Shown here in pieces: positions 17,266 to 26,579 of a stretch of 64,000 bases of DNA. The translations under genes were made by a program, and so were the position numbers. Within the stretch, counting starts at the first letter, position 1; every line of letters starts with the position of its first letter. The stretch lies in the NCBI GenBank assembly GCA_963697975.1, contig OY969111.1, positions 2,418,001 to 2,482,000 on the forward strand, given 5' to 3'. This DNA is from QHXM01 sp963697975 (GTDB lineage Bacteria > Acidobacteriota > Blastocatellia > Pyrinomonadales > Pyrinomonadaceae). The notes below the pieces were generated by a model. It was not told the DNA's origin. It did not search any database and worked only from the letters and a program-made list of their open reading frames with translations.

Positions 17266-17320
17266 GGGTTGAAAGCGTGATTAAGCCGCACGATGCCGTA
17301 TAACATGCCGATTTGAGTGA
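17266..17320 (+). repeat. Dispersed 55-bp repeat, copy 1
   Basis: GGGTTGAAAGCGTGATTAAG... aligns without gaps to 43704-43758 with 11 mismatches in 55 by hand count. It lies one base after the EEP stop codon. Function unknown. Confidence 0.65.
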
Positions 17321-17402
17321 CCCGAAATTACCAGAGCTGACCTCATAGCTATCTTTGCGCGCAAGTATCGTCAGCGAACATTTAGAGCGATTTGCGAATC
17401 AG

Positions 17403-17431
17403 TGTACGGCAGGCTGAGAGCCTGCCGTACA
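17403..17431. repeat. Perfect hairpin
   Basis: TGTACGGCAGGCT / AGCCTGCCGTACA with a 3-nt loop. No T-run follows, so it need not be a terminator. The remaining part of the 17265-17558 gap shows no gene. Confidence 0.6.
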
Positions 17432-17558
17432 TTCAATTGAAACTCGTTCTAAGACTCCTTTACCTAAGTGTTGAGATGCTGGGAAACGTTTCAGCATGCT
17501 TCGTCATATGTTTATGAGAAGTTCCAGCAACTCATTAAGGACTAGAAGGAGAATCGCT

Positions 17559-18347
17559 ATGCCGACAAATAAATCGCTAATTGTGCTGCAAGAAAACAGT
17601 GGTCAGATTCCTCTTGACTCAAGTGTTCCTACAGCACTCAAACAGCAAATCACATTCCTTATTGACGGACTTGCGGAGACGTTTGAGAATGTGAAAACGA
17701 CATTACAATCTGTTGGAAGGTATGATGTTGTCCACCTTCTGACCGACAACTCTTGCTCGCGCGCAAAATTATTGGATGCCCTTGTGTCAGAAGCAAAGAC
17801 CGGGCGGACTACAGACTTAATCATTCTAGGTCATGGCTCGCCAGAGAAACTCGTTCTCAAACTGACTCCTCATCTAAGGGGGGGCGCTAGCCAAAACATC
17901 AGAAGTCTGCTTACGGATGCCCAGGCGCGGGGAGTCAATAGCCTAAAATTACGAATGGTATATATGTGTAATTGCTTCGGGTCAACATTGAACGATGATT
18001 GGCTGGCGATTGGAGCCAAAGTCTCTATTGGCTCACATCAGTTGGACATGATGCCCGAACCGATGACGACTTTCTTCGTTCATAACTGGCTTGCAGGTCA
18101 AAAAGCTAAGGATGCCGCGAAGAACGCATACGAAGCTACTATTCCCTTCTATCTTCCGTTCTATCCACCGACAACTAAGATTAAATACAAGAAGATAGAG
18201 GTGCCCTACCCGTGCCCGACGCTAACCGACCCATTCAGGGTATGTAAGAAAACGGTTGAAATACCAGATGGGGTGGTGTTTGTTCCACATACCAATGTAG
18301 AGCAGACGAAACTGATTGTGGGTGGCGACCAAAACGCTAAGTTTTAA
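17559..18347 (+). CDS. Caspase/CHAT-like putative cysteine peptidase
   Basis: A 262-residue protein not matching a named family. Its core resembles the caspase-haemoglobinase fold: TTDLIILGHGS puts a His (H92) after a strand, and LRMVYMCNCFGS puts Cys (C137, C139) after a later strand, followed by VSIGSH. This His-then-Cys order and spacing fits CHAT/caspase relatives (inference). The C-terminal third is basic and Pro/Tyr-rich. The start at 17559 is backed by AGAAGGAG 8 nt upstream; 17496 is a less likely alternative. Base composition is visibly lower in GC than the flanking genes, suggesting acquisition. No signal peptide. Partner genes are not evident; the next gene encodes a nucleotidyltransferase. 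Confidence 0.65.
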   Translation: MPTNKSLIVLQENSGQIPLDSSVPTALKQQITFLIDGLAETFENVKTTLQSVGRYDVVHLLTDNSCSRAKLLDALVSEAKTGRTTDLIILGHGSPEKLVLKLTPHLRGGASQNIRSLLTDAQARGVNSLKLRMVYMCNCFGSTLNDDWLAIGAKVSIGSHQLDMMPEPMTTFFVHNWLAGQKAKDAAKNAYEATIPFYLPFYPPTTKIKYKKIEVPYPCPTLTDPFRVCKKTVEIPDGVVFVPHTNVEQTKLIVGGDQNAKF

Positions 18348-18373
18348 CTACTGAAGATCGTTATTGCGCCAAA

Positions 18374-18409
18374 TTGCTTCGAGAAACTTTAGGCAGTTTC
18401 TCGAAGCAA
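18374..18409 (+). terminator. Stem-loop after the caspase-like gene
   Basis: TTGCTTCGAGAAACT (18374-18388) pairs perfectly with AGTTTCTCGAAGCAA (18395-18409). A T-run is lacking, so termination would be imperfect or factor-assisted. Confidence 0.5.
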
Positions 18410-18543
18410 CCACACGCCGAAAAGTCATTCGACCCGACCGCTCGATAGCATTATTCTCATGCTTATTTCTACAAATCAGATAGAATGCTTTTCGCTCGGC
18501 GCGGATTAGTTCGAGTGCTAGACAGCTAAGAAGAAACGGAATA

Positions 18544-19017
18544 GTGAATTTGGCAACTCCAGAAATTTATTGTGATGTCTTTGACCGGCTCGAAGGTGAG
18601 AACATTCGATATGCCGTGATTAGCGGCGTCGCCGTTGTCATGCACGGCCACGCTCGACCCATTCTTGATCTCGACATCGTTATTGACCCTGCGCCTGACG
18701 AAGCGAGTCGCGCAATGCGTGCGTTGGCGAGCAATGGCTTTGTGTCGAGCCTTCCACTTCCTCTCAGCATGGTGTCGGTGCTGCGAATGTACGACCGCTC
18801 GCAGCGAGAGGTTGATGTGTTCGTCCGCTACGGCATCCCGTTCGATGAGTTGTGGACAGGTTCGCAGCACTTGCGCGTCAGCGGTGGCAGCAGCGTGGCT
18901 CGTGTCATCTCGCTTGAACATCTGCTCCAAGCGAAGCGGATCAATGGACGACCGCACGACCTGCTGGACATCGAAGGACTACTCGCGCTCAAAAGTGTGC
19001 AGGAGCAACCGGATTGA
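18544..19017 (+). CDS. Nucleotidyltransferase-fold protein (MNT/AbiEii-like)
   Basis: A 157-residue protein with the DNA polymerase-beta nucleotidyltransferase pattern: RYAVISGVAVVMHGHARPI followed by DLDIVID, where the two Asp of DLD are the metal ligands, and a third acidic candidate in REVDVFV. The C-terminus (RVISLEHLLQAKRI, PHDLLDIEGL) matches the helical part of small NTases that act in toxin-antitoxin pairs or on tRNA. The start is GTG 18544 after a purine-rich AAGAAGAAACGGA. No antitoxin partner such as HEPN or AbiEi is next to it, so a stand-alone role is possible. Confidence 0.75.
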   Translation: MNLATPEIYCDVFDRLEGENIRYAVISGVAVVMHGHARPILDLDIVIDPAPDEASRAMRALASNGFVSSLPLPLSMVSVLRMYDRSQREVDVFVRYGIPFDELWTGSQHLRVSGGSSVARVISLEHLLQAKRINGRPHDLLDIEGLLALKSVQEQPD

Positions 19018-19096
19018 TGAGGCGAACGCGGACGCTGTCGAGGAGGACTAGGCCGCACATGGCGCTAGTCAATAACTCATTCGACGCGGACACCTC

Positions 19097-19324
19097 TTAC
19101 CTTTTTATCTTGCTTCCCGCTCCGTTTGAATTTGGCTGGCGGTGGCGCGGTTTGGCCTTGTGCGTGGCGCGGCGGGCGGCGTCGTCCGTGATGATTGAGA
19201 GGCCGGAGACTTTCTCTCGCTGGAGAGAGCGCATCATCTCAAGGGCTTGCGCGTAGGTCAGCCCCAATGATTCGCAGCCGCGCTCGCTCAGGACAGCCCA
19301 GCGTTGTTCAGTCAGTTCGCTCAT
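19097..19324 (-). CDS. Small hypothetical protein behind a Ser/Thr kinase
   Basis: A 75-residue protein, MSELTEQRWAVLSERGCES..., with a helical middle (AQALEMMRSLQREKVSGL) and a basic tail (PRHRQPNSNGAGSKIKR). ATG 19324 has GGAAAGCGAG about 6 nt upstream. It lies 27 bp downstream of the 826-residue kinase gene on the same strand and is probably its operon partner. No family recognised. Confidence 0.6.
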   Translation of the reverse strand: MSELTEQRWAVLSERGCESLGLTYAQALEMMRSLQREKVSGLSIITDDAARRATHKAKPRHRQPNSNGAGSKIKR

Positions 19325-19351
19325 CAAAAACTCGCTTTCCAAATCACCGAC

Positions 19352-21832
19352 TCACTTGTTCGACTTCTCCGGCAGCTTAGCTTCGGGCGCGTATTTCCAG
19401 GGTGGATTCGACCCGGCGGGCGCGCAGGGCGCTTTGTAGTTATCAACGCGCAGTTCAGGCATCTGTCCTGTAGCGGCGGGCGCGAGGAAGACGACGGAAG
19501 CGGTCGCGCCGGGATTATTTTCGGCGGCAAGACCGGCCTCGCAAAAAGACGCGTAGGTCGTGCCGAAATCTTTGATGACACGGAGCTGATTTTGAGAGAC
19601 CTGCACGAGCCTGGCCCATTCCATCACCTGCCCCATCTGCATGTAGTAGTAGCCGACGAGCAGTTCATTGATCCCATCGCGGTTCAGATCAAACGTTTTG
19701 AGAATCAACGAGAGATTCGGCACGGGGAAATCTGCGACGTAAGTTTCGCCCGAAAAGATGGCCAGATATTTCGGCCCGTCGTTGTCCGCCGGACTGCCTG
19801 AGTGCGTGTCAATGATGTAGGCGGTTTGTTTCGCGCCCGCCGCAGTGAAAGCACCTTCGGCGACAGCCGAGACGGTGGCGCTGCTCATCTCATCTTCGAG
19901 CTTCTGCCAGAGAGTGCCGTCCTGATTCTGCTCACCTTCAACTTGCGGGGACGCTTCCGGGCTGGCCTGTGGCGCTGGAGGCTTCGGCGCTTTTTCACGA
20001 TGAGCGCGGGCGACCTCCGTGATGATCTTCTGCTCTAATTCTTTACTTATCTGAGGACGCGGAATCGGGTCAGGCTTCCTCCAATCGTACAGCACGTCTT
20101 TAGCTCCGGCGAGGGCGAGTGACATAGACGGCTGCTTGCGCCTGATGAGTTCTGTCAGGTAATTGACCGGGGCGGCCAGAGAGCGCCCGCCCCCTGAAGA
20201 GTCAAGCATGATGCCGATGACTTCGCCCTGAGCGTTCAAGAGCGGGCCGCCCGTGACTGTTTGCGCCGCCTGCGCCGCGACTTCTAACTGGTCTTCGTCT
20301 TTGTAGCCGCTGATCGTTCCGGGCGCGTAAGCTGCCTCGGTCTTCGAGCCGCTGCCGACGATGCCGATCTTATCATTCAGCGTCGTCTCCTTCTTGTTGC
20401 CGATGGCGAGCGCGGGAGCTTTCGCCCCTCTCACTCTCAGAGTCGCCAAGCCATGCTCGCGGTCTACGCCCGTCACGTCCATGATGTCGTAAACTCCGGT
20501 TTGACCGACGAAGGTGACGCGGCCTCGCGTTGCTCCCTCGATGACGGAAAGCGAGGTCGCAACCTCGTCCGCCTTGAAGAAGAAGCCGCTGGCCTGACGT
20601 GTGACTTTGCCGTTCGCATCCAGCATCGTCAGTGAGACGACCGACGGGAGCGCATCGCGGAAAGGAAGCGGCACGGCATCAAAAGCCGTCGGAGTCGTGG
20701 CGGGCGTCACCGTCGTATTGCCGGAACGCAGCCAGAGCGCAATGACGCTGGCTATCAGAATCACGGCGAAGGCGATGCTTCCGCCAATCAACCACCACTT
20801 CTTTGCTTTGTTGCGGTCAACCGTCTCATCACGAGCATGTTCAAGCGCACCCTTCGCTCCGTTCGGAGAGAGAGGCTGTGCGACGCCGGGGCGTTCAAGC
20901 ACCATCGTCGGGTCGCCGCCGACGCCGATGAGCGGAAGCTTGCCAGACCGACCTGTCGTGACTCTCGTCATCTCGTCGTCTTCGACTGCGCCGACGTGCG
21001 CGAAGACCGGAGATGCTTTCAGCGCGGCGCGCATCTCTGCGGCGCTCTCCGGACGCCTTGAAGGTTTCAGGGAAAGCGCCTGCATCAGGACGGTTGAGAA
21101 TCCTTCGGGGACTTCCGGGTTGACCTTGTTGACAACAACGAGCGGGTCTTCCTTGTCGTCGAAGCTGTCCGCGGCGCGCTTCAAAGCGTCTTCGGGAATG
21201 TGCCCCGTCAGGAGTTGATAGAGGGTTGCCGCCAGCGAGTAGAGGTCGCTGCGTGGGCCAGTGCGCTCGCCCTGAATCTGTTCGAGCGCGGCGTAGTTGA
21301 GCGTGTAGCCCACCACACTCATCCCCGAAGTGGTGCGCGTCATCTGTCCGGCTGTGCCCTTCGCCAGACCGAAATCCAGCAGCACAATCTTGCCCTGCGC
21401 CGTGAGCTTCAAGTTCGACGGTTTGATGTCGCGGTGAATGACGGGCGGCTCATGCGTGTGCAGATAGTCTAAGGCGTCGAGCAGTTCGTCGGCCCAGGCC
21501 GCAACTTCTGCGGGTGAAAAGGGACGCTGGCGGCGCTGTAGCAATTCGCCCAGATCGCTTCCCGGAATAAACTCCATGACGAGAAACTGCCCGTCATCCT
21601 CCGAGAAGTGGTCAATCACTTTCGGCAGCGCCGGATGGCGCAAATTGGCGAGCAGCCTCGCCTCGCGCTCGAACGCGCGCTTGAGGTCATCCGTCACGAC
21701 CAATCTTTCTTTGAGCGCGACGGTGCGGCTCAGGCGCTCGTCCACAGCTTCATAGACCGCGCCCATCCCGCCGCGCCCCAATTGCCGGACGATGCGGTAG
21801 CGGCCTTGTAAAACTGTGTCAGGAGCAGGCAT
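19352..21832 (-). CDS. Membrane Ser/Thr protein kinase with inactive HtrA-like domain
   Basis: An 826-residue receptor-type kinase. The cytosolic Hanks kinase domain spans about 10-275: LGRGGMGAVY (18-27), Lys41, HRDIKPSN (133-140), DFG (153-155), all intact. One membrane helix lies at about 347-368. Outside it, residues 385-590 resemble an S1C/HtrA trypsin fold (SGFFFKADEVATSL..., TGGPLLNAQGEVIGI), but all three catalytic positions are changed: His to S429, Asp to G461, Ser to T527. A further C-terminal domain of about 150 residues includes FDLNRDGINELLVGYYY, an FG-GAP/VCBS-like pattern. A sensor role for the dead protease domain is inference. A small gene follows by 27 bp. Confidence 0.9.
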   Translation of the reverse strand: MPAPDTVLQGRYRIVRQLGRGGMGAVYEAVDERLSRTVALKERLVVTDDLKRAFEREARLLANLRHPALPKVIDHFSEDDGQFLVMEFIPGSDLGELLQRRQRPFSPAEVAAWADELLDALDYLHTHEPPVIHRDIKPSNLKLTAQGKIVLLDFGLAKGTAGQMTRTTSGMSVVGYTLNYAALEQIQGERTGPRSDLYSLAATLYQLLTGHIPEDALKRAADSFDDKEDPLVVVNKVNPEVPEGFSTVLMQALSLKPSRRPESAAEMRAALKASPVFAHVGAVEDDEMTRVTTGRSGKLPLIGVGGDPTMVLERPGVAQPLSPNGAKGALEHARDETVDRNKAKKWWLIGGSIAFAVILIASVIALWLRSGNTTVTPATTPTAFDAVPLPFRDALPSVVSLTMLDANGKVTRQASGFFFKADEVATSLSVIEGATRGRVTFVGQTGVYDIMDVTGVDREHGLATLRVRGAKAPALAIGNKKETTLNDKIGIVGSGSKTEAAYAPGTISGYKDEDQLEVAAQAAQTVTGGPLLNAQGEVIGIMLDSSGGGRSLAAPVNYLTELIRRKQPSMSLALAGAKDVLYDWRKPDPIPRPQISKELEQKIITEVARAHREKAPKPPAPQASPEASPQVEGEQNQDGTLWQKLEDEMSSATVSAVAEGAFTAAGAKQTAYIIDTHSGSPADNDGPKYLAIFSGETYVADFPVPNLSLILKTFDLNRDGINELLVGYYYMQMGQVMEWARLVQVSQNQLRVIKDFGTTYASFCEAGLAAENNPGATASVVFLAPAATGQMPELRVDNYKAPCAPAGSNPPWKYAPEAKLPEKSNK

Positions 21833-21899
21833 CCAAAGTCTCCTCGGATAATCCGGAAACAGCGCAAGTTTATCTTTAACGAGGGAGATTGGAAAGCAG

Positions 21900-21971
21900 T
21901 GATGGGTGATCAGTGATAGGTGATAAGAGAAACGCTCTTACCTATTACCTATCACCCATCACCCATCACCT
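21900..21971. repeat. Imperfect palindrome, GTGATAGG family C copy 1
   Basis: GATGGGTGATCAGTGATAGG opposed to CCTATCACCCATCACCCATC. It lies between two kinase genes and touches the stop codon of the upstream one. Copies at 35618-35690 and 46180-46257. Confidence 0.85.
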
Positions 21972-24786
21972 AATTGAGATTGTTGAAGAGAACCACGTCG
22001 CTCGTCACGATGCCGCGAGCGACCGCCAGTTGACGCCCGTCGCGCGACCACTCGAAGGCGAAGATGAGATCGGTTTTGAAATCGGTCAACTGCACCGGCT
22101 TTCCATCGTCAATTGCCTGACTCCAGATGTTTGAGACGCCGCTGCGCGAATCAACGTAGGTGAGCGCGCGCCCGTCCGGAGTCCAGCGAACAATCGGCGA
22201 AGGCAGGTTGAGCATCTTGACGGGCTGCCCGCCTTCAAAGGGAATCAGGGCGATGCCCAGTTGTGTGTCGGGCTTTTGATCCCAGTAGTAACAGGCAATC
22301 ATCTTGCCATCGGGCGAGACGATGGGCGCGACGGAATACTTGTCCGTCAGTTTCACAACCTCGCCGCCATCAATCGAAACCCGCCAGAGATTCGGGTGCG
22401 ACACGCCGAAAGAGGTATAGATGATCCACTTGCCGTCGGGCGAGATGGCAGGATTGCGGTCATAGCTGCTGGTGGTCAATTGCTTCGGATTGCTGCCGTC
22501 TATGTCCATCCGCCAGATATTGTGACGGCTCTCTTTTCGATCAGAGACGAAAGCTATGTAACGACCGTCGGGCGAGACCACCGGACTAAAGTTACTGCCC
22601 GCGTCAGAGGTCAACTGTTTCTGATTGCGGCCATCCGCATCCATTATCCAGAGATCATAATTGCCGGAGGCGTCCGACGAGTAGACGATTTTGCCGTCAG
22701 GTGTCCACGCCCCGCTGTTGTATTTGACCGCGCCGGAAGTAATCTGCTTTGCCTGACTCGTATCTATCGCCCCGACGACAGCAGAGGCGCGTTGTTGCGT
22801 GCCCGTTATCCCCGGCGCGATCCAGATGTTTGTGCTGGCATCGTGGCGCACTGTGACGACATCGCCGGTCTCTGACGCCAGACCGACGCCTTTATAGTTG
22901 TTCAGGTCATTGGTCAGGCGGCGCGCTACGCCATCCGGGTAGGAAAGATGCCAGAGCTGCGACAATCTCGAATCCTGATCCGTCGCGTTTATCACCAAGC
23001 CGCTGCCATCTGCCAGCCAGGCGATTTGCCCGACCCCCAGCCACTTCTCCGAAGTGAGAGGCTTCTCCGTTCCATCCTCGGCGCTCACTTCGATGACGGT
23101 CATTTCCTTTCCGACACTGGTATTTCCCACAGAGACGGCGATTGATTTACCGTCGGGCGACCAGGCGGGTATCTCGTAAAACTGAGGTGACTTGCGCTCG
23201 TGCAGGCGTCTCTCTCCTGTGCCGTCAGCATTGGCGACAATCAAATGCCACTCGCCTTTAACCGGCTCTCCGCGCACGAAGGCTAGTTGCTTGCCGTCGG
23301 GCGAGAAGGTGACGGGCGTATCCACGTCCGACATGATCTTTTTCGGAGCGCCGCCCAGCACAGACACCTGATAAAGGTCTCTGAGAGGGATGTTCGGCTG
23401 GGCTATGACGTAGTAGATATAATTGCCGTCGGGCGAAATCGTGACGCCGAAATAATCAACTGCGGCAGGCTCGACGATGGGTAAGTTTCTGGACGAGGCG
23501 ACCTGCCTGACCCAGAGACTTCGCTGCCCGGCTTCGTTGACGATGTAGGCGACGATCTTGCCGTCGGGCGAGATGGCAGCGCCCAAGCTCCTGCCGGTCG
23601 TTGTCAGCCTCGTGATTTTGAGAGGTTGTGCGGAAGTAGTCGTTCTCTTAGCGCGCTGGTGCAGATAGAGGTAGACCAGCCCGGTGATGCCTGCGGCGAA
23701 GCCTGCGACCAACGCCAGCACCGCCCACTGCTTGAATTTCTCGTTGGGCTTGACGCGTGCCGCTGGCTGTCCGGAGGCGAGGGTTGAGCGCGCCGCCGGA
23801 ACGTGGCTCGTATGCGCCGCTCTTTCTCTCTCGGTCTCAAGCGAGTTCTGCGCGCTGATGGTGCTGAACGCCCCGAGGCTTCTCGAATCGGGCGGAACTG
23901 AGGTTTCCAGCTTGGCCTCAAAATCCACTTCCTGCTTCAAGGCTCTCAGGTCAACGAGCAAATCCTTGATCGTCTGATAGCGCTCCTCTTTATCCTTACG
24001 TAGCGCCTTTCTCAAAATCCTTTGCAGTTCAAGCGGCGTCTCGTGCGGGCTGCCCGGCAGCAGCGGCGGCTCACGATCAAGCACGGCGACGATGACATCG
24101 CTCGTCGTCTCTCCGGCAAAAGGCACACGCCCCGCGACCATCTCATAAAGCACACAGCCCAAGCTCCAGATGTCTGTTCGCGCATCCAGTGCGTAGCCCC
24201 GCGCCTGCTCAGGCGACATGTAGGAGACCGTGCCCATCACCATGCCCGGCGATGTATTGACGAGCATCTGCGTCTGGGCTTCCGTATCAACCAGAGAAAC
24301 CTGTCGCTCGGTCGGCTTGGCCAGCCCGAAGTCGAGCAGCTTGGCGTAGCCGTCCTGACGAAGCATGATGTTCTCAGGCTTCACGTCGCGGTGAATGATT
24401 CCGACGGAATGCGCGGCGGTCAGCGCAGCGGCAATCTGCGCGGCGATGTCGAGCGCCTCGGAGAGTTTGACGCGGCGACCAGCCATGTGCTGGCGCAAGG
24501 TTATGCCGTCAATGAATTCCGTAGCGATGAAATGCGCGCCGTTCATTTCACCGATCTCGAAGATGGTCAGAATATTTGGGTGATTCAGGCTGGAGGCGGT
24601 TTTCGCTTCCTGCACGAAGCGCTGCATGCGCTGCTGGTCGGAAGCAATCTCCGGTGGCAAAATCTTCAAGGCGACAACCCGATCAAGCGTCGTATCGGTG
24701 GCGAGATAGACCTCGCCCATTCCGCCCGCGCCTATGTGGGAGCGGATTTCGTAGCGACCGAGACTTGTGCCAGTGGCAATTGACAT
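21970..24786 (-). CDS. Ser/Thr protein kinase with PD40/TolB-like beta-propeller
   Basis: A 938-residue receptor kinase of the type abundant in Acidobacteriota. Kinase domain 10-290: IGAGGMGEVY, VALKIL, HRDVKPENIML near 133, DFGLAKP. After a Ser/Pro linker a membrane helix (WAVLALVAGFAAGITGLVYLYL) near 350 leads to an external region of repeated blades with the PD40 signature SPDGK (SPDGKIVAYIV, SPDGNYIYYV, SPDGKQLAFV, SPDGKSIAV, TPDGKIVYSS, SPDGRYIAFV, SPDGKWIIYT), forming a TolB-like propeller. Such propellers bind ligands or peptides; the signal is unknown. It may be co-transcribed with the next kinase, although a palindrome separates them. Confidence 0.95.
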   Translation of the reverse strand: MSIATGTSLGRYEIRSHIGAGGMGEVYLATDTTLDRVVALKILPPEIASDQQRMQRFVQEAKTASSLNHPNILTIFEIGEMNGAHFIATEFIDGITLRQHMAGRRVKLSEALDIAAQIAAALTAAHSVGIIHRDVKPENIMLRQDGYAKLLDFGLAKPTERQVSLVDTEAQTQMLVNTSPGMVMGTVSYMSPEQARGYALDARTDIWSLGCVLYEMVAGRVPFAGETTSDVIVAVLDREPPLLPGSPHETPLELQRILRKALRKDKEERYQTIKDLLVDLRALKQEVDFEAKLETSVPPDSRSLGAFSTISAQNSLETERERAAHTSHVPAARSTLASGQPAARVKPNEKFKQWAVLALVAGFAAGITGLVYLYLHQRAKRTTTSAQPLKITRLTTTGRSLGAAISPDGKIVAYIVNEAGQRSLWVRQVASSRNLPIVEPAAVDYFGVTISPDGNYIYYVIAQPNIPLRDLYQVSVLGGAPKKIMSDVDTPVTFSPDGKQLAFVRGEPVKGEWHLIVANADGTGERRLHERKSPQFYEIPAWSPDGKSIAVSVGNTSVGKEMTVIEVSAEDGTEKPLTSEKWLGVGQIAWLADGSGLVINATDQDSRLSQLWHLSYPDGVARRLTNDLNNYKGVGLASETGDVVTVRHDASTNIWIAPGITGTQQRASAVVGAIDTSQAKQITSGAVKYNSGAWTPDGKIVYSSDASGNYDLWIMDADGRNQKQLTSDAGSNFSPVVSPDGRYIAFVSDRKESRHNIWRMDIDGSNPKQLTTSSYDRNPAISPDGKWIIYTSFGVSHPNLWRVSIDGGEVVKLTDKYSVAPIVSPDGKMIACYYWDQKPDTQLGIALIPFEGGQPVKMLNLPSPIVRWTPDGRALTYVDSRSGVSNIWSQAIDDGKPVQLTDFKTDLIFAFEWSRDGRQLAVARGIVTSDVVLFNNLN

Positions 24787-24897
24787 TTGAATTTTTGACG
24801 AATGCGTTGAAGCGAAAAGCTAACCCACGCAAGTACCTGAGTAGTACGCAACTATCACGATTTTAGTTGCGTTTGGCTGATTGTGCCAGCGAGGAAC

Positions 24898-24992
24898 AGT
24901 GGTCAGTGGTCGGTGGTCAGTAAAGACCGACTGACAGGGAGCGTCGAGCTTTTGTTTTTAACTGGCCACTGACCACTGCCTACTGCCTACTG
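24898..24992. repeat. Imperfect palindrome, family B copy 2
   Basis: AGTGGTCAGTGGTCGGTGGT versus GGCCACTGACCACTGCC and a diverged tail CTACTGCCTACTGC. Fills much of the 24787-24992 gap; nothing else seen there. Confidence 0.85.
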
Positions 24993-26321
24993 CTATTCCC
25001 CCGCGCAACGTATCCCTGCAAAAGCGATGCGAAATTGGCGGCGAAAGAAGTTACGAAACGAGATGCGTAAGGTGGAAGCCTGCGTTGCCCACGAACCGCC
25101 TTTCAAAGCGCGATGGTCTCCATCAAACCACGTTTCCGAGTATTCGGGATAGGGGAAAGCCTTGAAGTTCGGATAACCCATGAAAGGACTGCTCGTCCAT
25201 TCCCAGACGTTGCCGGTCATATCCAAACATCCGTATGCGCTCGCGCCTTCAGGAAAACTCCCGACAGGCGTTGTCCCCCAGAAGTGATAATTGAAATTAC
25301 AGATGGCGGGCGAAGGCTCATCATCACCCCAACTGAAACGCCGCTTCTGCTCACTTTCAGCATCCCACGACGCAGCCTTTTCCCATTCCGCTTCGGTCGG
25401 CAGGCGCTTATTCATAAACCGCGCGTAAGCCTCCGCCTCGTACCAACTGACGCCCACGACAGGATGCTGGCCCGTTATCAAGCTCTCGTCGAACATTCCT
25501 TGCACGCGCCACCCTCCGCTTTGTTGCGTCCAGTAAAGCGGGGCGTGCCAATCTTCGCGCTCGCGCCACCCCCAGCCTTCATCGCTCCACCATTCGCGCC
25601 TTTGATAACCGCCCTCGTTGATGAAATGCGCGTACTCTTCATTGGTCGTCAGCAGCTTGTCTATCTTGAAAGCCGGAACATGAACGGTGTGCAGCGGGCG
25701 CTCGTTATCGTAAGCGAAAGCCTCCCCGCTCGCTCCCATCAGAAAATCGTCTTCCGCAACGCTCACCATCTCGCCCGCCCGCGCAGGAAGTCCCGCCGCG
25801 AAAGTGCCGGAGGCGACGCGGTTTGATTTATCAAGAGTCTCAGTTGCAACGGGGCGCGTCTTCTTCGATGGATTGAGCAGATGAAAGAGATAAGCGAGCG
25901 TCTCCTGATGTTGCTGCTCATGCTCAAGGACGAGGCGGAAGACGTAAGCGTCGCGCTGAAGCGGGTCGGATTCGTCAAACCTCGTCTCGTCCAGATGACG
26001 AAGGGTGCGCTCGCGGACACGCGTTAAATATGATTCCATCTCGCGGCGCGTTGGAAGATTCTTCGACTCTTCGCGCGGCGTATTGATGGGATCGAAGATT
26101 CTTTCGTAGCGTTCATCCGGCGCGGCTTCACCTTTCAATTTTTGCAGCAGCCAGTAGGCTTCAAAGACGCCGATGTGCGCGAGATGCCAGATAATCGGGC
26201 GAAAGCCGAAGCCCGGACTTTCATGTAAATCCTCTTCGCGCGCCAGATCAAAGAGTGTAAGCGTGCGCTCGCGCGTGGCTTTCATCTGCGCTGCAATCTC
26301 TTCCACGTTCTGCTTCACCAA
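24993..26321 (-). CDS. egtB: Ergothioneine biosynthesis sulfoxide synthase EgtB
   Basis: A non-heme iron enzyme that joins trimethyl-histidine (hercynine) to a cysteine donor with O2. The 442-residue protein has the N-terminal DinB-like helical domain with the iron ligands: WHLAHI (H46/H49) and HEQQHQE (H134, H138), the same positions as in characterised EgtB. The C-terminal FGE-sulfatase-like domain starts near 180 (FLMGAS) and has GVSWYEAEAYARFMNKRLPTEAEWEKAA and GNVWEWTSSPF and ends RFAFAGIRCAGE-like. It is divergent from egtD and egtA, 258 bp away, and completes the pathway with them. Confidence 0.95.
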   Translation of the reverse strand: MVKQNVEEIAAQMKATRERTLTLFDLAREEDLHESPGFGFRPIIWHLAHIGVFEAYWLLQKLKGEAAPDERYERIFDPINTPREESKNLPTRREMESYLTRVRERTLRHLDETRFDESDPLQRDAYVFRLVLEHEQQHQETLAYLFHLLNPSKKTRPVATETLDKSNRVASGTFAAGLPARAGEMVSVAEDDFLMGASGEAFAYDNERPLHTVHVPAFKIDKLLTTNEEYAHFINEGGYQRREWWSDEGWGWREREDWHAPLYWTQQSGGWRVQGMFDESLITGQHPVVGVSWYEAEAYARFMNKRLPTEAEWEKAASWDAESEQKRRFSWGDDEPSPAICNFNYHFWGTTPVGSFPEGASAYGCLDMTGNVWEWTSSPFMGYPNFKAFPYPEYSETWFDGDHRALKGGSWATQASTLRISFRNFFRRQFRIAFAGIRCAGE

Positions 26322-26428
26322 CTTCGTTTCCCCTCAACTCCCGCCGCGTGTTAATAATAAAGCGTAATACGTTATCATAGCAGAAGGACGAAAACAGACG
26401 CGCTGTTGTTAGCAGTGACAGGCAAGAA

Positions 26429-26534
26429 ATAGACCGAGATTAACAGGATTATCAAGATTAAGAAGACCAGACAAATCAAGAGAGCTTGAATCTCTTTCTC
26501 TTATCCTGCTCATCTTGTTAATCCTGTCTATTTC
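26429..26534. repeat. Imperfect palindrome, family A copy 2
   Basis: Same octamer arms as 5911-6016 (ATAGACCGAGATTAACAGGA on the left, TTGTTAATCCTGTCTATTTC on the right), again between divergent genes, here egtB and egtD. Confidence 0.85.
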
Positions 26535-26579
26535 TTATCAATCTTTTTAGAGACTTTAAAATATACCTGCACAAAGACC

